A DNA stretch of 64,000 nucleotides from Coptis chinensis (taxonomy: Eukaryota; Streptophyta; Magnoliopsida; Ranunculales; Ranunculaceae): the NCBI GenBank assembly GCA_015680905.1, contig CM027380.1, positions 32,232,001 to 32,296,000 of the forward strand, in the 5' to 3' direction. A program made the position numbers and the translations under genes. The notes under the pieces are model-generated. The model saw only the letters and a program-made list of their open reading frames with translations, was not told the origin of the DNA and made no database searches. How positions within the stretch are numbered: position 1 is the first letter of the stretch; each line of letters begins with the position of its first letter. Below, one piece after another: positions 45,205 through 55,933 of the stretch.

Positions 45205-45209
45205 GTTTG

Positions 45210-46012
45210 TATTTTTCTATCATAGTAATTTAGGAACATAAAAACCAAAAAGCCAAAAACAAATCTTTCTTTCTTTAATAAAAATGTTTGTTTTCTTTGT
45301 GCTATTAATGATAGATTCTCGATACATCAATAGTTAAGTGATTTTTCAAAATGGTCAATGGATTTTACAGAGACCAACCCCTATAACAACGCAATCTAGG
45401 GGCGGTTTAAGATCAGCTTTGCTTACTAAGAGTCGCCTATATCACAGAGCTATTTGCCCGGGTCAGGACATTCCATGTCTTGCGCAGTAAATCCCCCAAC
45501 TCGCATAGCTGAAGCTCTGTCTGTCTAGATTGGGTTCGCCACAGAGTCGACACGAAAGTTGCCTAAGATTATTTGTTTTGTTTTAAAGTAGTAACATCTA
45601 GAATCACAGCTTTTGAGTACGAGTTTCTTAAAGCATCTTTCCATAGTTTTCAACACCATAAGATATAAAAAATAAAAGTTATACGCCTGGAGTAACCAAA
45701 ATAATACTGGATTAACGTATAAATTTATCTTCTTGGCAAAACCTCTATATGGATAGGGATATATTTTGAATGAGAAAACAAACCAAAAAAAAAAACCCCT
45801 CTCCAAACGAGAATTAAACAAATAGAGTAACCCAAAGTGATACTATTCTCTGTTTAATTCTATATTTTTACCTCCACCTCTCTATTTTTGTCTCAAGAAT
45901 CTGATGTTAAAAGACTCAAAAGTTTCCAAAATTTTCCTTTCTTAAAAATCTTTACACTCTTATTAAATCTTTTTCCCTTCTCATCTCCCTCGTTTCTGAA
46001 AACTTTTCAAAA
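45210..46012 (+). other. Element D conserved block
   Basis: Non-coding; closely matches E 9797-10540. It holds the CCCCTA (45378-45383)/TAGGGG (45397-45402) hairpin, GGGGCGGTTT, GATTGGGTTCGCCAC near 45526, and the AGAATCTGATG motif near 45895. Confidence 0.65.
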
Positions 46013-46331
46013 ATATCTTCTATAGCAAACAAAAACCCTCCACCTAATAAGACTAGATGGATCAGTTTCAATGATCATGTTCAAACACTTCCTAGGGAAC
46101 TGCAGCTTAAGATATGGACATATATACCGAAAATCATTCCTAGTTTAGGTAAGAGTTCATACGCACGTAAGAGATGAGCTAAGAGAGAAGGCTGGTGCTC
46201 AAATTGTCAAACACCAACTTTCCCTGGTCTTCAACCTCATAATAATTCTATTTATAAAGTCTAAATGTGTTATCCCCCAGTGCATTACGCTGGGTCTAAG
46301 AATGTAATTCAGCCGTCTGGTTGGGATTAAC
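46013..46331 (+). pseudogene. Basic Cys protein gene, D copy
   Basis: Readable as a degraded copy of the 10545 gene: NKNPPPNKTRW, RELQLKIW, GKSSYARK, CSNCQTP and the final QPSGWD are recognisable. It lies between the same flanking motifs as in E (about 45895 and 46352). It is a fossil with a few breaks. Confidence 0.72.
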
Positions 46332-46751
46332 TCAAGTTTTCAAAAACTTCCAAGTCTTGGGGATCTAACTTAAAACGACCCACCTTTTTAAAATTTCAGT
46401 CAAACTTATTCAAAATCCAAAAAAATTAATTAAAATTTTCTTTATGTTATGTGTACATATTTTCCTATAGTTCCTGTACAGTTCTTTCCATCATCTGTTT
46501 CGCATCTACTATTGGATATGAGTGTATCCTATACCGCTACATTGCATTATCGATGTTGATCGTTTTGGTATCTAACGGGTCAAGATCGGACGAGTAACGA
46601 AGCATGGATCGACTCTTGAAGCTGGCAAGGCACTGAGGACAAGATCGGAATTTCCTGAATTCATTTGGGCTTAAGCCAAAAATTTATTTTCTTAAGCGAG
46701 GCACATGCCATCAACCCTCTTTGCCCACACGATCGCCCCTTCCCTTCTTCT
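46332..46751 (+). other. X1 leader region (D)
   Basis: Non-coding, homologous to E 10863-11290. Landmarks are TTGGGGATCTAACTTAAAACG near 46354, GATGTTGATCGTTTTGGTA near 46553 and TTGGGCTTAAGCC near 46662. Confidence 0.55.
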
Positions 46752-46756
46752 CCATC

Positions 46757-48221
46757 TGATAAGAGCCCAAAACTGTAGTTTTAACCCCTTAACAATCATA
46801 CTTTTAGACCAATTATGTGAGTAATAATTAAGAGTTAATACTGATTACGTGTTTTTATGCATTTCAGGCTTCAAAGTCTATTATGTGCAAAAATGTACCA
46901 CTTTAGCGAGATAAAGGAGCAAAGGTCAGTTACTAAAGAGTTCCGTGATTAAAGGCCAAGATTCAAGAAGACAAAGCCTTTCTAAAGCCCGGTCAAAGCT
47001 GAAAAGTCAAAGTCCACGAAGCGTAAATTAAATTACGAGTCAACAGAACTTCCGAAGACCATATCTTTGGACTCAGACCTCGGAATTGGGCCTACCTTAT
47101 GTCAAACCGACCGGCTCGGAAAGAGCTTTCCAATGGTCTAAGCCTTGACCCAATCAGAGGAGCAGAAGTGGACAAAAAGTCTGTTGAAGCGAACTGCAGC
47201 TGAAGAGGCCTTTTTGGACTGAAAGAATTGGGTTTTGGGCGATTTCTGCGGCCCAAAACATGGCTCCAAGCCCATGCACGATTTTTGGATCTGAGAGTAT
47301 AAAAACCAAAGCTTCACTCTTTGTTAATGGTAGATAGTTAGACCTAGATTAGTTAGCCTCCATTAATTAGTTTTAGAACTTAGTTTAATTAGTTTCAATT
47401 CATTGTATTAGATTAACCCTTTGAATCTTGTTCTTCATTTGATTAGATCAATAAAGTAGTATTTTTATCAATTTTGATTTTTGTCATTTCCATTTCTAGA
47501 TCTAATTTCAATTCTTGTTCTTATTTCATTTTAGTCATTAAATTAGATGTCATTATTGTTTGATTAAGTAAATTTCAATTCTTTACATTATGTTTAGTTT
47601 AGATTCAATGGGAAATGTTAGTTTGATGAATCAAGGCTAAAACCTCCATTAGAGGGGTTGATGAAGCCTTGATGAAAACTTAGTTGTTAGTGTAGAATTG
47701 TTTGTAGATTCTATTCCACTCTAGAAGGTCGTGTTTCGCCATGAGAATGGGTGGACGACCTCACATGCTAGTTAGTATTTGGTAGAAATGCCACGAACAC
47801 TAGGGATTAGAACTCGAAATTCTTGCCGTAAGAACGTAAGAATCGAGATACAACAATCTATGCTAGGTTATTAAGTTGGATTCGAGGTGGATTCAATTCC
47901 CCTCTAATCCTTTATCTAGATTCAAAAACAATCATATTTCCATAGCATTCGTAGTTTAAATTAAAATAATCAATTTCATATTGCATCGTAGTATAATTCC
48001 CCCTCATAAAACTCTCATAGACTTAAGACCGACTAATTAGATTAGAAAACAATTCCATGCTAGAGCACTAGGAGTGGAACGAACTTCCTACTCCACTATA
48101 TTCGATAGAATTGAGAGTAGAAACTTTGATAACTATAGACACATAATTTAGTTTTAGTTTACTTACGTTTTGAGTTTCATCGTTCATTGCGTAGGTAAAC
48201 TATTCAATTTCACTTTTATCA
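46757..48221 (+). repeat. Solo LTR of the element B family
   Basis: 1465 bp, TGATAAGAGCCC to TTTTATCA, with a perfect CCATC duplication (46752-46756 and 48222-48226). Related to the LTRs of B across most of its length, with a long extra segment around 47600-47900. GTATAAAAACC at about 47297 is a possible TATA region. A lone LTR with matching target copies is the usual product of recombination between the two LTRs of one element. Confidence 0.93.
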
Positions 48222-48371
48222 CCATCCCAAAAATTCCCAACCCTAGCCGCCCCACTTAGCTCGCGACCGCATGTACACCTCAACAGACCACCACTCCAAT
48301 TTTTTACAACCTTCCCCATTTTCAACCCCCATTCCAACTAAAAACCCCAAATTTTCAAATCCCTACTCTAA

Positions 48372-49008
48372 ATGGCTCGAATTCTTAAAATCGTGCCGGA
48401 GCAAAATTTTCAAGACCTTTTCTATTCCTATATGTTTGAAGTGCACTTCAGGGCTAAGATTAGAAGAAGATGATGGGAACCCTTGGTTTTGTTGGAAGAT
48501 GTGGTGTATTCTCCATCTCTTACTCTTTCATTTTATAACTGCATGATTAGAGGGGAGGATGACCGCATTATGGTTGTTAAGGATGGTTGCTCGCTGGAGC
48601 TCACCAAAGAGGTGGTGAGTGGAGTTCTGGCCGGGGATTCCTCTGAAGGCCTATGTTCAGACGGAACAGTCCCCAGACAATAAGACCATCGATGTGATGA
48701 TGGTAGAGACGCTGACCCCAAGTCTCATTGCGCTTATCAGAGTTCGTTACAAAGGAACCAGCTTGCAGTATCTCCGTGGACAGCGTACAACCTGCTAGGC
48801 TCAATCAAGCCTTCGGATATAGGTAAGCTAATAGTTCACATTTTATGGATTCTTCAAGAGCAGATGAACAACTTTTGCATCGTCTCCTTTATCTTTGAGA
48901 AACTCTGCAAACCGAAGAAGACAACTGCCCCTCTACAGTGCTGGTCACCAAGATCATGCAGAACCGTGGGTTCCAAGCCACAGATGCCCTAGTGGAGGTC
49001 AAGGACGC
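48372..49008 (+). pseudogene. X1 gene, N-terminal part (D)
   Basis: The translation begins MARILKIVPEQNFQDLFYSY and continues with text matching E X1: TLSFYNCMIRGEDD, VVKDGCSLELTKEVVSG, and a segment near 48930 corresponding to VLVTKIMQ. It shows the PEQNF start clearly. Similarity stops at 49008, where an LTR-like sequence begins. Broken. Confidence 0.65.
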
Positions 49009-49691
49009 TGTAAAGCGGATTTCCCGTCATTAGATGGATGACACATGTATGGGAAATAACCCAGGACTATAGCTGTCTAGAATGAGATGAGGACCATCGG
49101 ATCAGTTCTGCAAATAAGTGATCTCGTGTTTAACACGAGTGTTTAGTAGGCATGTGCTAGGCACATGACTGACCGCCTCTAAGCATAACAATTTTCCAAG
49201 TCGTTAGGAACTGATATGGACAGTTCCTAAACAGAAGGAAACTGAAGAAGGCGATCTTTGATGATAAGGAAGGAATCGTGATGGCATATCTTTAAGAGTT
49301 ACCTTTTAGATATAATATTTCCATGTACGATGGGACATTATGATCAACAAGGAAACCTGCCTCTAATAAGATATGGTCTAGATTCAGACTTCCATGAGGA
49401 AAAGATTCCTAATATGAAGGTAGAATCCAAAGATGGAAGGGAACTCACAAGCGGTGAGGACAGCCATAACCCTATGACTCTCAAAGCTCTTCCTATATAA
49501 ACTATAGGAATTCGCTCATAGGAACTATGCAAAATAGGGTTTAATTCTCCTAAATAAACAAGGAGATACGTAGGCAGCCGCTAGGCAGTTCAAGGGTTGG
49601 GCTTTGTAGCTAGTATCTCGACCATTGTCTAAAGCTGTCTCTTCTAGGGTTATGGTGAATCACTTGGATTGCTTAAGTACCACGACCCACA
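49009..49691 (+). repeat. LTR-like fragment, possibly Tat lineage
   Basis: Begins TGTAAAGCGGATTTCCCG, has TATATAAA (about 49494) and GGAGATACGTAGGCAGCCGC (about 49562), text I associate with LTRs of Tat-type gypsy elements, and may end CCCACA at 49691. Flanking 5-mers GACGC (49004-49008) and GACGA (49692-49696) agree at four positions, but the X1 sequence does not resume afterwards, so the right boundary is unsure. Confidence 0.45.
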
Positions 49692-49789
49692 GACGATAGT
49701 CCGTTTGTCAAGATTCAGACAAGAAACACTAGATTTTGATGTTTCGCTGTGTTGGCTTACAACTTCAATTGTTGAAAAGGTCCTAAATG

Positions 49790-49892
49790 CAATTATACTA
49801 GAAAGCAATAAAACTAAACTACGATTCAACTATACTAAGAAAGCAATAAAACTAAACTACGATGCAACTATACTAAGAGTGAAATAAAAAGA
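49790..49892 (+). repeat. Tandem ~38-bp repeat in the G leader
   Basis: About two and a half copies built on AAGCAATAAAACTAAACTAC followed by GATTCAACTATACTA-like text. No gene. Confidence 0.75.
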
Positions 49893-50061
49893 ATGAAGAT
49901 TCGACTAACCTGGATGGTAGATCTTGTCTTCGAGATATCCTTCAAGCTTTTTTCTTTCTCAAAAGGATGGATGATGCGGCTAAAATTACCTCAAGATCCA
50001 AAATTCTAATCTTGAAAGAAAACGTTAAACATAAACAACTTAAAACGACAGCGGCGCCATT

Positions 50062-51691
50062 TGACCTTAGCTCTTTTTGTGTGTAGATGAGATGTGGGAT
50101 ATGGATAGATGATGGTCGTTGAACAAAATAGAAGCGTATCAAAACCTAATTATCCCTCAATAAGTAAAGGATGAGTAAGGTATCGTTCTACTTTTAAGTG
50201 TATGTTTATATGAAGGACAGGACTGGAAAGGGGGTTTGAGGGATTAAAAACTATTATTATATATTTTAGATTCTAATGCTAAACTAAACTAAACTATTGA
50301 GAATTTATAAGAAAGAGAATTCAAGAGATTAGAATCCACCAATACTTTTGATTCAATGACCTTTTACTTCATGGTTGTTCTCACAAGTAGACTTCAATTA
50401 GGCAATCGAGCGAGTGTCGATGCCCTCTTAGACAAAACATTGTTAACAAATAACTCTACTTAAGGTTGTTCCTATGTTCATGTTACTAGTATCTTCTTTC
50501 CTTTTATGTGAGCTTGGGCAGCTATTCAATGAATCACCATCTAAAGCAAACACAAAGAATACTTCCCTTACTCTAAAACAATACACAACTAGAAGAAAAG
50601 TAGAGAATAATAGTATAATATTCAATTACAATAAATAAAACTCTATTCTAGCATTGTATTCAATTGCAATAAATAAAAGCATGTTACTAACAAATATTCA
50701 ATTGTAATAAATACAACTCTAAACTAGCATGATATTCGATTGTAATAAATAAAAACCTTAATCTATACTTCCATCCCCTGGTCTGGGCAATGGAACTAAA
50801 ACTAAAACCATAAAGAACTAACCTAATTGAAGAACACCATGAACCAGAAGAATCATTAAACCTTAAGCACTGGCTTCATCTTCTCCCTTGAAGGAGAAGA
50901 TTAGCCTTCCATAAAAAATGAAGAACACGAAGAACGAGGAGAAGAAGAGTCGAAGAATATAAGACTAGAAAGACTAATTTATTAAGACTCAGCTAGTTAA
51001 AACCGATCTTTTATTATTAATCTCTCTCTACCTCAAGTTCTGGAGACAATAATATAAGTGAATTGGAAAATTACATGAGGCACTTAGGTCCTCTATTTAT
51101 AGAGGTTACAATGAGCTCTAGAAGCATTCCAAACCGCCATTTGTTTCCTAATACAAATAGACTTCTTTTAGAGTCCAACTTCGTCTCCAAAACTGAGAAA
51201 GAATTGCTACAGTGTCGTTTCATACATCTGGACTCATGATCCATGCGTCTCAGACTCGAGCAATGCGTCAGGACTCATGATCCATGCGTCCCAGATATAA
51301 TCATTGAGTCTGGACTCACAATCCATGAGTCTCAGACGCGTAAGTCTATTTTGTCTCTTTTACTCTATCCTTCTATCCTTTTTTGCGGGCTTTGGTCCAA
51401 GCAACGAATTCTTTGGCCTTGGGCTTCCAAATAGGCTTTAAAATAAGTCCAAGTCGTGTCTTTAATAGCTTCAATTCCTTGGCCTTCTCCATGATTGTCC
51501 ACGAGCTTCCCATGTGATCTTTAATGCTCCGAATTGCTCCGTTTTACCCTTTTTTCTCTAATATTCCACAAAACTCATTTTTTTTCTCCTATAGAATCAT
51601 AAAACATAACTTACAAACACTATTAGTCCACTAAGATGGCTAAACAAGAGGCATAATCAAGGGTTAAATTGCACTTTTTGAGCACTTATCA
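50062..51691 (-). repeat. LTR of element G (1630 bp)
   Basis: Minus-strand TGATAAGTGCTC to AAGGTCA. A minus-strand TATAAATAG lies at 51093-51101. It holds two internal minisatellites: about 50625-50765 (units with ATTCAATTGTAATAAATA) and about 51230-51345 (units with GGACTCATGATCCATGCGTC). Confidence 0.8.
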
Positions 51692-51953
51692 TGGGCACAC
51701 TTTACCTTACAATCTCAATGACACACAAGGAAGCCGGAGTCGATCAAACACATCTACCACTTATTATCACACTAACCTATTCCTAATTGTGTTAGAGGTC
51801 TTTATTAGGTGTTGCGGGTATTAGGAGATAGTTTAAAAAGGAAGGAAATGGATATTCAAAACAAACAAGTCTGAGATAATAGGGTCTTCATATTATATAA
51901 CTAGAGAAAACTTTGTTCTTTACTTTTGCTTCTACACTTTGTTTCCATCCTTA

Positions 51954-52027
<74 letters not shown>

Positions 52028-53066
52028 TTGGCTTTTGACTCCTTTGATTCTATTTTTGGAGTTCTAATTCTTTATTTTCTTTTATTTATATATATTTTTT
52101 TCTTTGGATGGAAACTTTATTTTCTTATTTGAAGCGACTAACAAATTCTTGATTTCAAAGGTCTTTCTCTTTTCTATCCTTCATCTCTATTCTCAAACTC
52201 ATTCAAAGAATGGGTAGGCTGATTTTTTTTTTATTTTGTTTGTTTTGTAACAAGGTAAAGGATTTCCGATTTATGAAAGGCTAAAGAAAGGCTCAGAGGG
52301 GCAACTAGCTTAAAATAATTTGTAAGTTTGAATTTCTGGCTATATCGATCCAAAGAGGGCCTAAATTCTCGCTTAAGATATGGTATAGTGATCAAGCAAG
52401 TGGTCGTGTGATTTCTCTATCCGGATTTTACTTCTCCCTTGTGTCATTTCTCAAATGTTCCACTCATATAAGGCTTTAGGCTATATTCTCACAAGATTTG
52501 TAGAATAAGTACTCTTGCCTAGATTTCAGAAACTTACTGCCAGCAATCATAGATACTCATGTAACATATTTATAGATTGATGCAAAGATTATTACCTACA
52601 TATTAACCTAAGTTTCTTAAAACTATTCTAATGCAAAAGCTACATAAGAATTCTAGATTATCAAGGGCCTAGAGAAGGAGTCAATACCAATATTCCTAAG
52701 CGTACAGCATAAACTTTTTATTAATATTTTTAAGATTTTTGATTTTTGATTTTTTTTTACTAGAAAACAAGTGCATACTGTATATATCTATATCCTAACA
52801 GATGCCTTAATTACACGTGTTTCTATGCCCTCCCCAAACAAGAAGCTTGTTTTGTCCTCAAAGTATTTAAATAAATAGGGTAGAGAAATATCATGGAAAC
52901 GTGTGAAATTCTGGAACATCTGCAAAACAAGGTTAAACATACTAATATAGAAAATAAAACTGATGCAACTCTATAAGAGTTCCACCCGTTATAGGGTTAA
53001 TGAGAAATAAATTGCTTGGGACATAAGCAGACACTAACTGAAATAAAAACTAACCTTAACTCCCGT
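51692..53066 (-). other. Element F 3' UTR with TA microsatellite
   Basis: Non-coding. On the minus strand it shows the post-X2 module TTTGAGGACAAAACAAGC then TTTGGGGAGGGCATAG (about 52865-52825), TTTGGATCGATATAGCC (about 52355) and other landmarks of B. An (AT)n run of about 66 bp lies at 51956-52022. The polypurine tract and LTR are not present. Confidence 0.72.
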
Positions 53067-53873
53067 TTAAGCCTCATCCTCATTTCTCTCTCCAAAGAGA
53101 GGAGGTTCCTTCGCATCCTGCCATGCCATGGTAATTTGCCAGGCTTCATGCCACTTATCGTCTACTATAGCTAACATGTCAAGCGCCACTTGGTCGGATG
53201 GGGTGTAAAGTGCAACCTGATGAGGTTGTATCCTCCAACCTTGCCAAATCATTTTACGGAATGATCGAATAATACAATTAGTGGGTCTCACAATGTCGAC
53301 CCCAACCCAATCCGTGAAACGGGCACAAAAAACAGGAAAGAAACATAGCATAATACGACAAATTAAAACAGGCATAAGAAGGTACTTATGCCTCTTGCTA
53401 TGGGCTTGGGCTAAACTAGACATTAGGGTCTGGGGAATATCATAGAGTGTACATCCCCCAGCTAAAGCAAGGAAAATATCACAAGTTTCGTCATTCACAA
53501 AAGAATAACGCCATTCCCCTATAATGTTTAGCATGATCCAAAACATAACAGTGCCCACGTTCATAGACAGGCTACTAAGGGCGACGTTGTAATCCCCTTG
53601 GTCATCTATCCTAAAGATTCCTGCCCCGTAATGCTCATGCAAATCCTCATAGTTATACATGTACATATTATCTACCAAATAGGCCCATGAGTATTGTATT
53701 TCAGCGGGCATAGCAAGTCCAAGAACAAAGGCTAGCAAGAACCTCAAAATTTCCATTGGTTCATCCCCGATGGTGATGGAGAACACTTGTTCTCCATCTG
53801 GTCTATCAAAGAACTTACAATTATCATAAAAATAAGATGTAAGTGCGGGATAATAAAGTTCATCAGGACTTAC
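53067..53873 (-). pseudogene. X2 gene (F), interrupted by element C
   Basis: The minus-strand reading frame matches B X2: LRFLLAFVLGLAMPAEI, YNYEDLHEHYGAGIF, LSSLSMNVGTVMF, MLNIIGEWRYSFVND, VRPTNCIIRSFR and DDKWHEAWQITMAWQDAKEP. It is the longest uninterrupted stretch of X2 in the window (about 240 residues) and ends in an acidic tail (GERNEDEA). The N-terminal part is separated off by the insertion of C. The C-terminal half keeps Trp- and Pro-rich conserved positions in all three X2 copies. Confidence 0.78.
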
Positions 53874-55918
53874 TGATAAGCACCCAAAACTGTAATATTA
53901 AACCCCGAGAGACATAGCATTTTGATCAATTATGTGTCTAATAATCATGTAATAATTATAATTTTGTACTTTTGCAAGTTTCCGCAGTTAACATGAATAT
54001 AATGATAAAACATGCATCGAAGTACGGGAATACTGGAATATTTGAAGTTTCTCACTCAACCCTAGTGAAGCCCAACAAAGCCTGACTAGAGCCGAAGTTT
54101 CCAAAAGAACAAAACCAGTGTAGAACGGGTCCACATATAAAGAAGCAGCAAACTTCCGAAGCTCACATCTGATAAATCTAGATGCCGACGTTGGCTAGTG
54201 AACTGCCAGAGCGACCAGGGCGACGAACCTTACACAAAGACAAAAAATTGTAAAAATGCCAAAATCAACGCCGCCACTGGACCCACTCGGCGGGCCCAAA
54301 AGGCATGACGAGTCAGCATAGGCAGATGGCAAGAGATGGTCACAAATTTGTGCCACATTGCAATGTGAGAAGACACGTACCTGTTCAAAGATTGAAATGG
54401 AATTGAGAAAAGGGACAAAAGCAAAACATAAAAGGAAGAAACATTAAATGAAGTTTTATTTCGTAAACAAAACTTTGGATAAAATGAATTCACATGCAGA
54501 CTTTGAACGTCTCAATTTGAGAAACGGCCAAAACTCAATTAAATCCTTCTCCAGCCATCCTATATATATATATGGGTCTTTAGATATTCTCCTTCAGTAT
54601 TTTATGCTTTAGCCAATACATTAGCTAGTTAATCGTCTGTAGTTTTTCATTTAAGCACTTACATTCCGTCCTTTTCATTTCAGCAGCTTCAATTCTGTAA
54701 GTCATTTCTTCTTAATAAAAGTCATTTCTTTTCAAGTTTAATTCCTGTCCTGCATTTATTTATTTAATATATACAGCAAGTTTAATTATTCCTTCAATGA
54801 CCATGAGCTAATCCCCCCCCCCCCTCAGGGGGAGGGTTATGCTGCTTGTGTGAGAATCCAGATTGACACTTTAATGTTCTAGAATAACTACTTAGGCTGA
54901 GTCCAATGGCTCTCTATCCCTTTAAAAGTAGTGTTAAAGTCAATAAAGTAGAGCTAAAGTCAATAAAGTAGAGCTAAAATAGAGCTAAAATAGAGCTAAA
55001 GTCAATAAAGTAGAGCTAAAGTCAACATATTTTACTCTCTATCTCTATTTTACTCTCTATATATATCATATATAGAGAGTAAAATAGAGATAGAGAGTAA
55101 AATATGTTGACTTTAGCTCTACTTTATTGACTTTAGCTCTATTTTAGCTCAACTTTATTGACTTTAGCTCTACTTTATTGACTTTAACACTATTTTTAAA
55201 GGGATAGAGAGCCATTGGACTCAGCCTTAGGAATTAAGTGTAGATTATACATCCGGTCCCAAAATGATTGAGACTGTACAAATTTGGAGTGCTGATGCTC
55301 CAGAACAATCTCGCGAGAGTCTCGCGCACGACTCTCTGGTGTCAGACAGCTCTCCAATTTGTCCAGCTAATGTAGAATCGAACCAGGACCTGAAATGATA
55401 TTCCAGAGATGAAATATTAGTTCAACTCCTTATGCTAGTGCGATGCGGCTCAGAGATGTGGGCATTTTGCTAGGGATCGATACTCGATGTCGTCTCGGAT
55501 TTGTCTATGAACTCGAGACGAATTAAAGCTGTAGTGATGTGTAATATAAGTTGTTGAAAAATGATTCTTGCATGAGTATGATTAACCCTCTCCCTGTATC
55601 TCTATCTTTGTTTATTTACATCGAAATCACCGTTAGTAATTTACATTATTTACATTACCGTTAATTTAATTAAACCAACTAAAAAACCTAAAATCCTACT
55701 CACTAAAAGTTGTAATTCTAGTTGTGAACCTTGTCGAGCCCTAAGATTTGGACGATCCCTTACTCGACCTATCCTACCAAACCCACGTGAATAAGGTAAC
55801 TTGACTAAACGGACGACTATACAGACTTTGGACTTTGGACTTTGGTCTTCGGACTTCGGACTGTGGACCTCGGTCTTAAGTAATAAAAACCAAATAACGT
55901 GGATTTAACATTTTATCA
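53874..55918 (+). repeat. 5' LTR of element C (2045 bp including a MITE)
   Basis: TGATAAGCACCC to TTTTATCA. A TATATATATA stretch near 54563 may be the TATA region. CATGAGCTAA followed by a C-run/G-run hairpin lies at 54805-54840, matching 8485-8505 in A. Near the end, 55826-55878, are short tandem GGACTTTGGACTT/GGACTTCGGACT units. A MITE is inserted at 54895. Confidence 0.9.
54895..55226. mobile_element. Tourist-like fold-back MITE in the C LTR
   Basis: 332 bp flanked by TTA (54892-54894 and 55227-55229). Terminal repeats start GGCTGAGTCCAATGGCTCTC and extend, with little mismatch, across most of the element, so the whole unit folds into one long hairpin around a TATATAGAGAG centre. The TTA duplication and G-starting terminal repeats fit PIF/Harbinger MITEs. 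No coding capacity. Confidence 0.92.
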
Positions 55919-55920
55919 AA

Positions 55921-55933
55921 TGGCGCCGCTGCA
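55921..55933 (+). promoter_or_regulatory. Primer binding site of element C
   Basis: TGGCGCCGCTGCA, two bases after the LTR, matching the tRNA-Asp-type site of Athila elements at most positions. Confidence 0.8.

Larger units (their letters stand above)
43262..49008 (+). mobile_element. Element D: Athila-like derivative without gag-pol
   Basis: After the LTR at 42440 come a primer site (TGGCGCCGCCGTC, 43264-43276), a short leader (to about 43490), then directly the post-integrase region homologous to E (43490 onward), the hairpin block (45365-45575), an accessory-gene copy (46013) and the X1 start (48372). No gag or pol is present between leader and post-integrase sequence. A TRIM and a solo LTR are inserted. 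A 3' LTR is not seen; sequence similarity to E stops at 49008. Confidence 0.78.
49697..51691 (-). mobile_element. Athila-like element G, minus strand, LTR and leader only
   Basis: Reading the minus strand: LTR (51691 to 50062), then a TGGCGCCGCTGTC primer site (50059-50047), then leader sequence to about 49697, where it stops. No gag is seen. The right edge falls inside the 3' UTR of F, so G was inserted into F. A possible target copy is TGGGC at 51692-51696, with its partner lost. Confidence 0.72.
51692..53873 (-). mobile_element. Athila-like element F fragment, minus strand
   Basis: 3' part of an element very like B, on the minus strand: X2 (53067-53873) followed by 3' UTR (53066-51692). 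It is cut on the right by insertion of C within X2 (CTTAC, 53869-53873, is the likely target copy) and on the left by G. It contains a long TA microsatellite. Confidence 0.82.

Noticed and set aside
51956-52022. Long AT run as a possible cruciform or regulatory element
   Set aside because: A simple (AT)n microsatellite within the F 3' UTR; no conserved counterpart in B, A or E.
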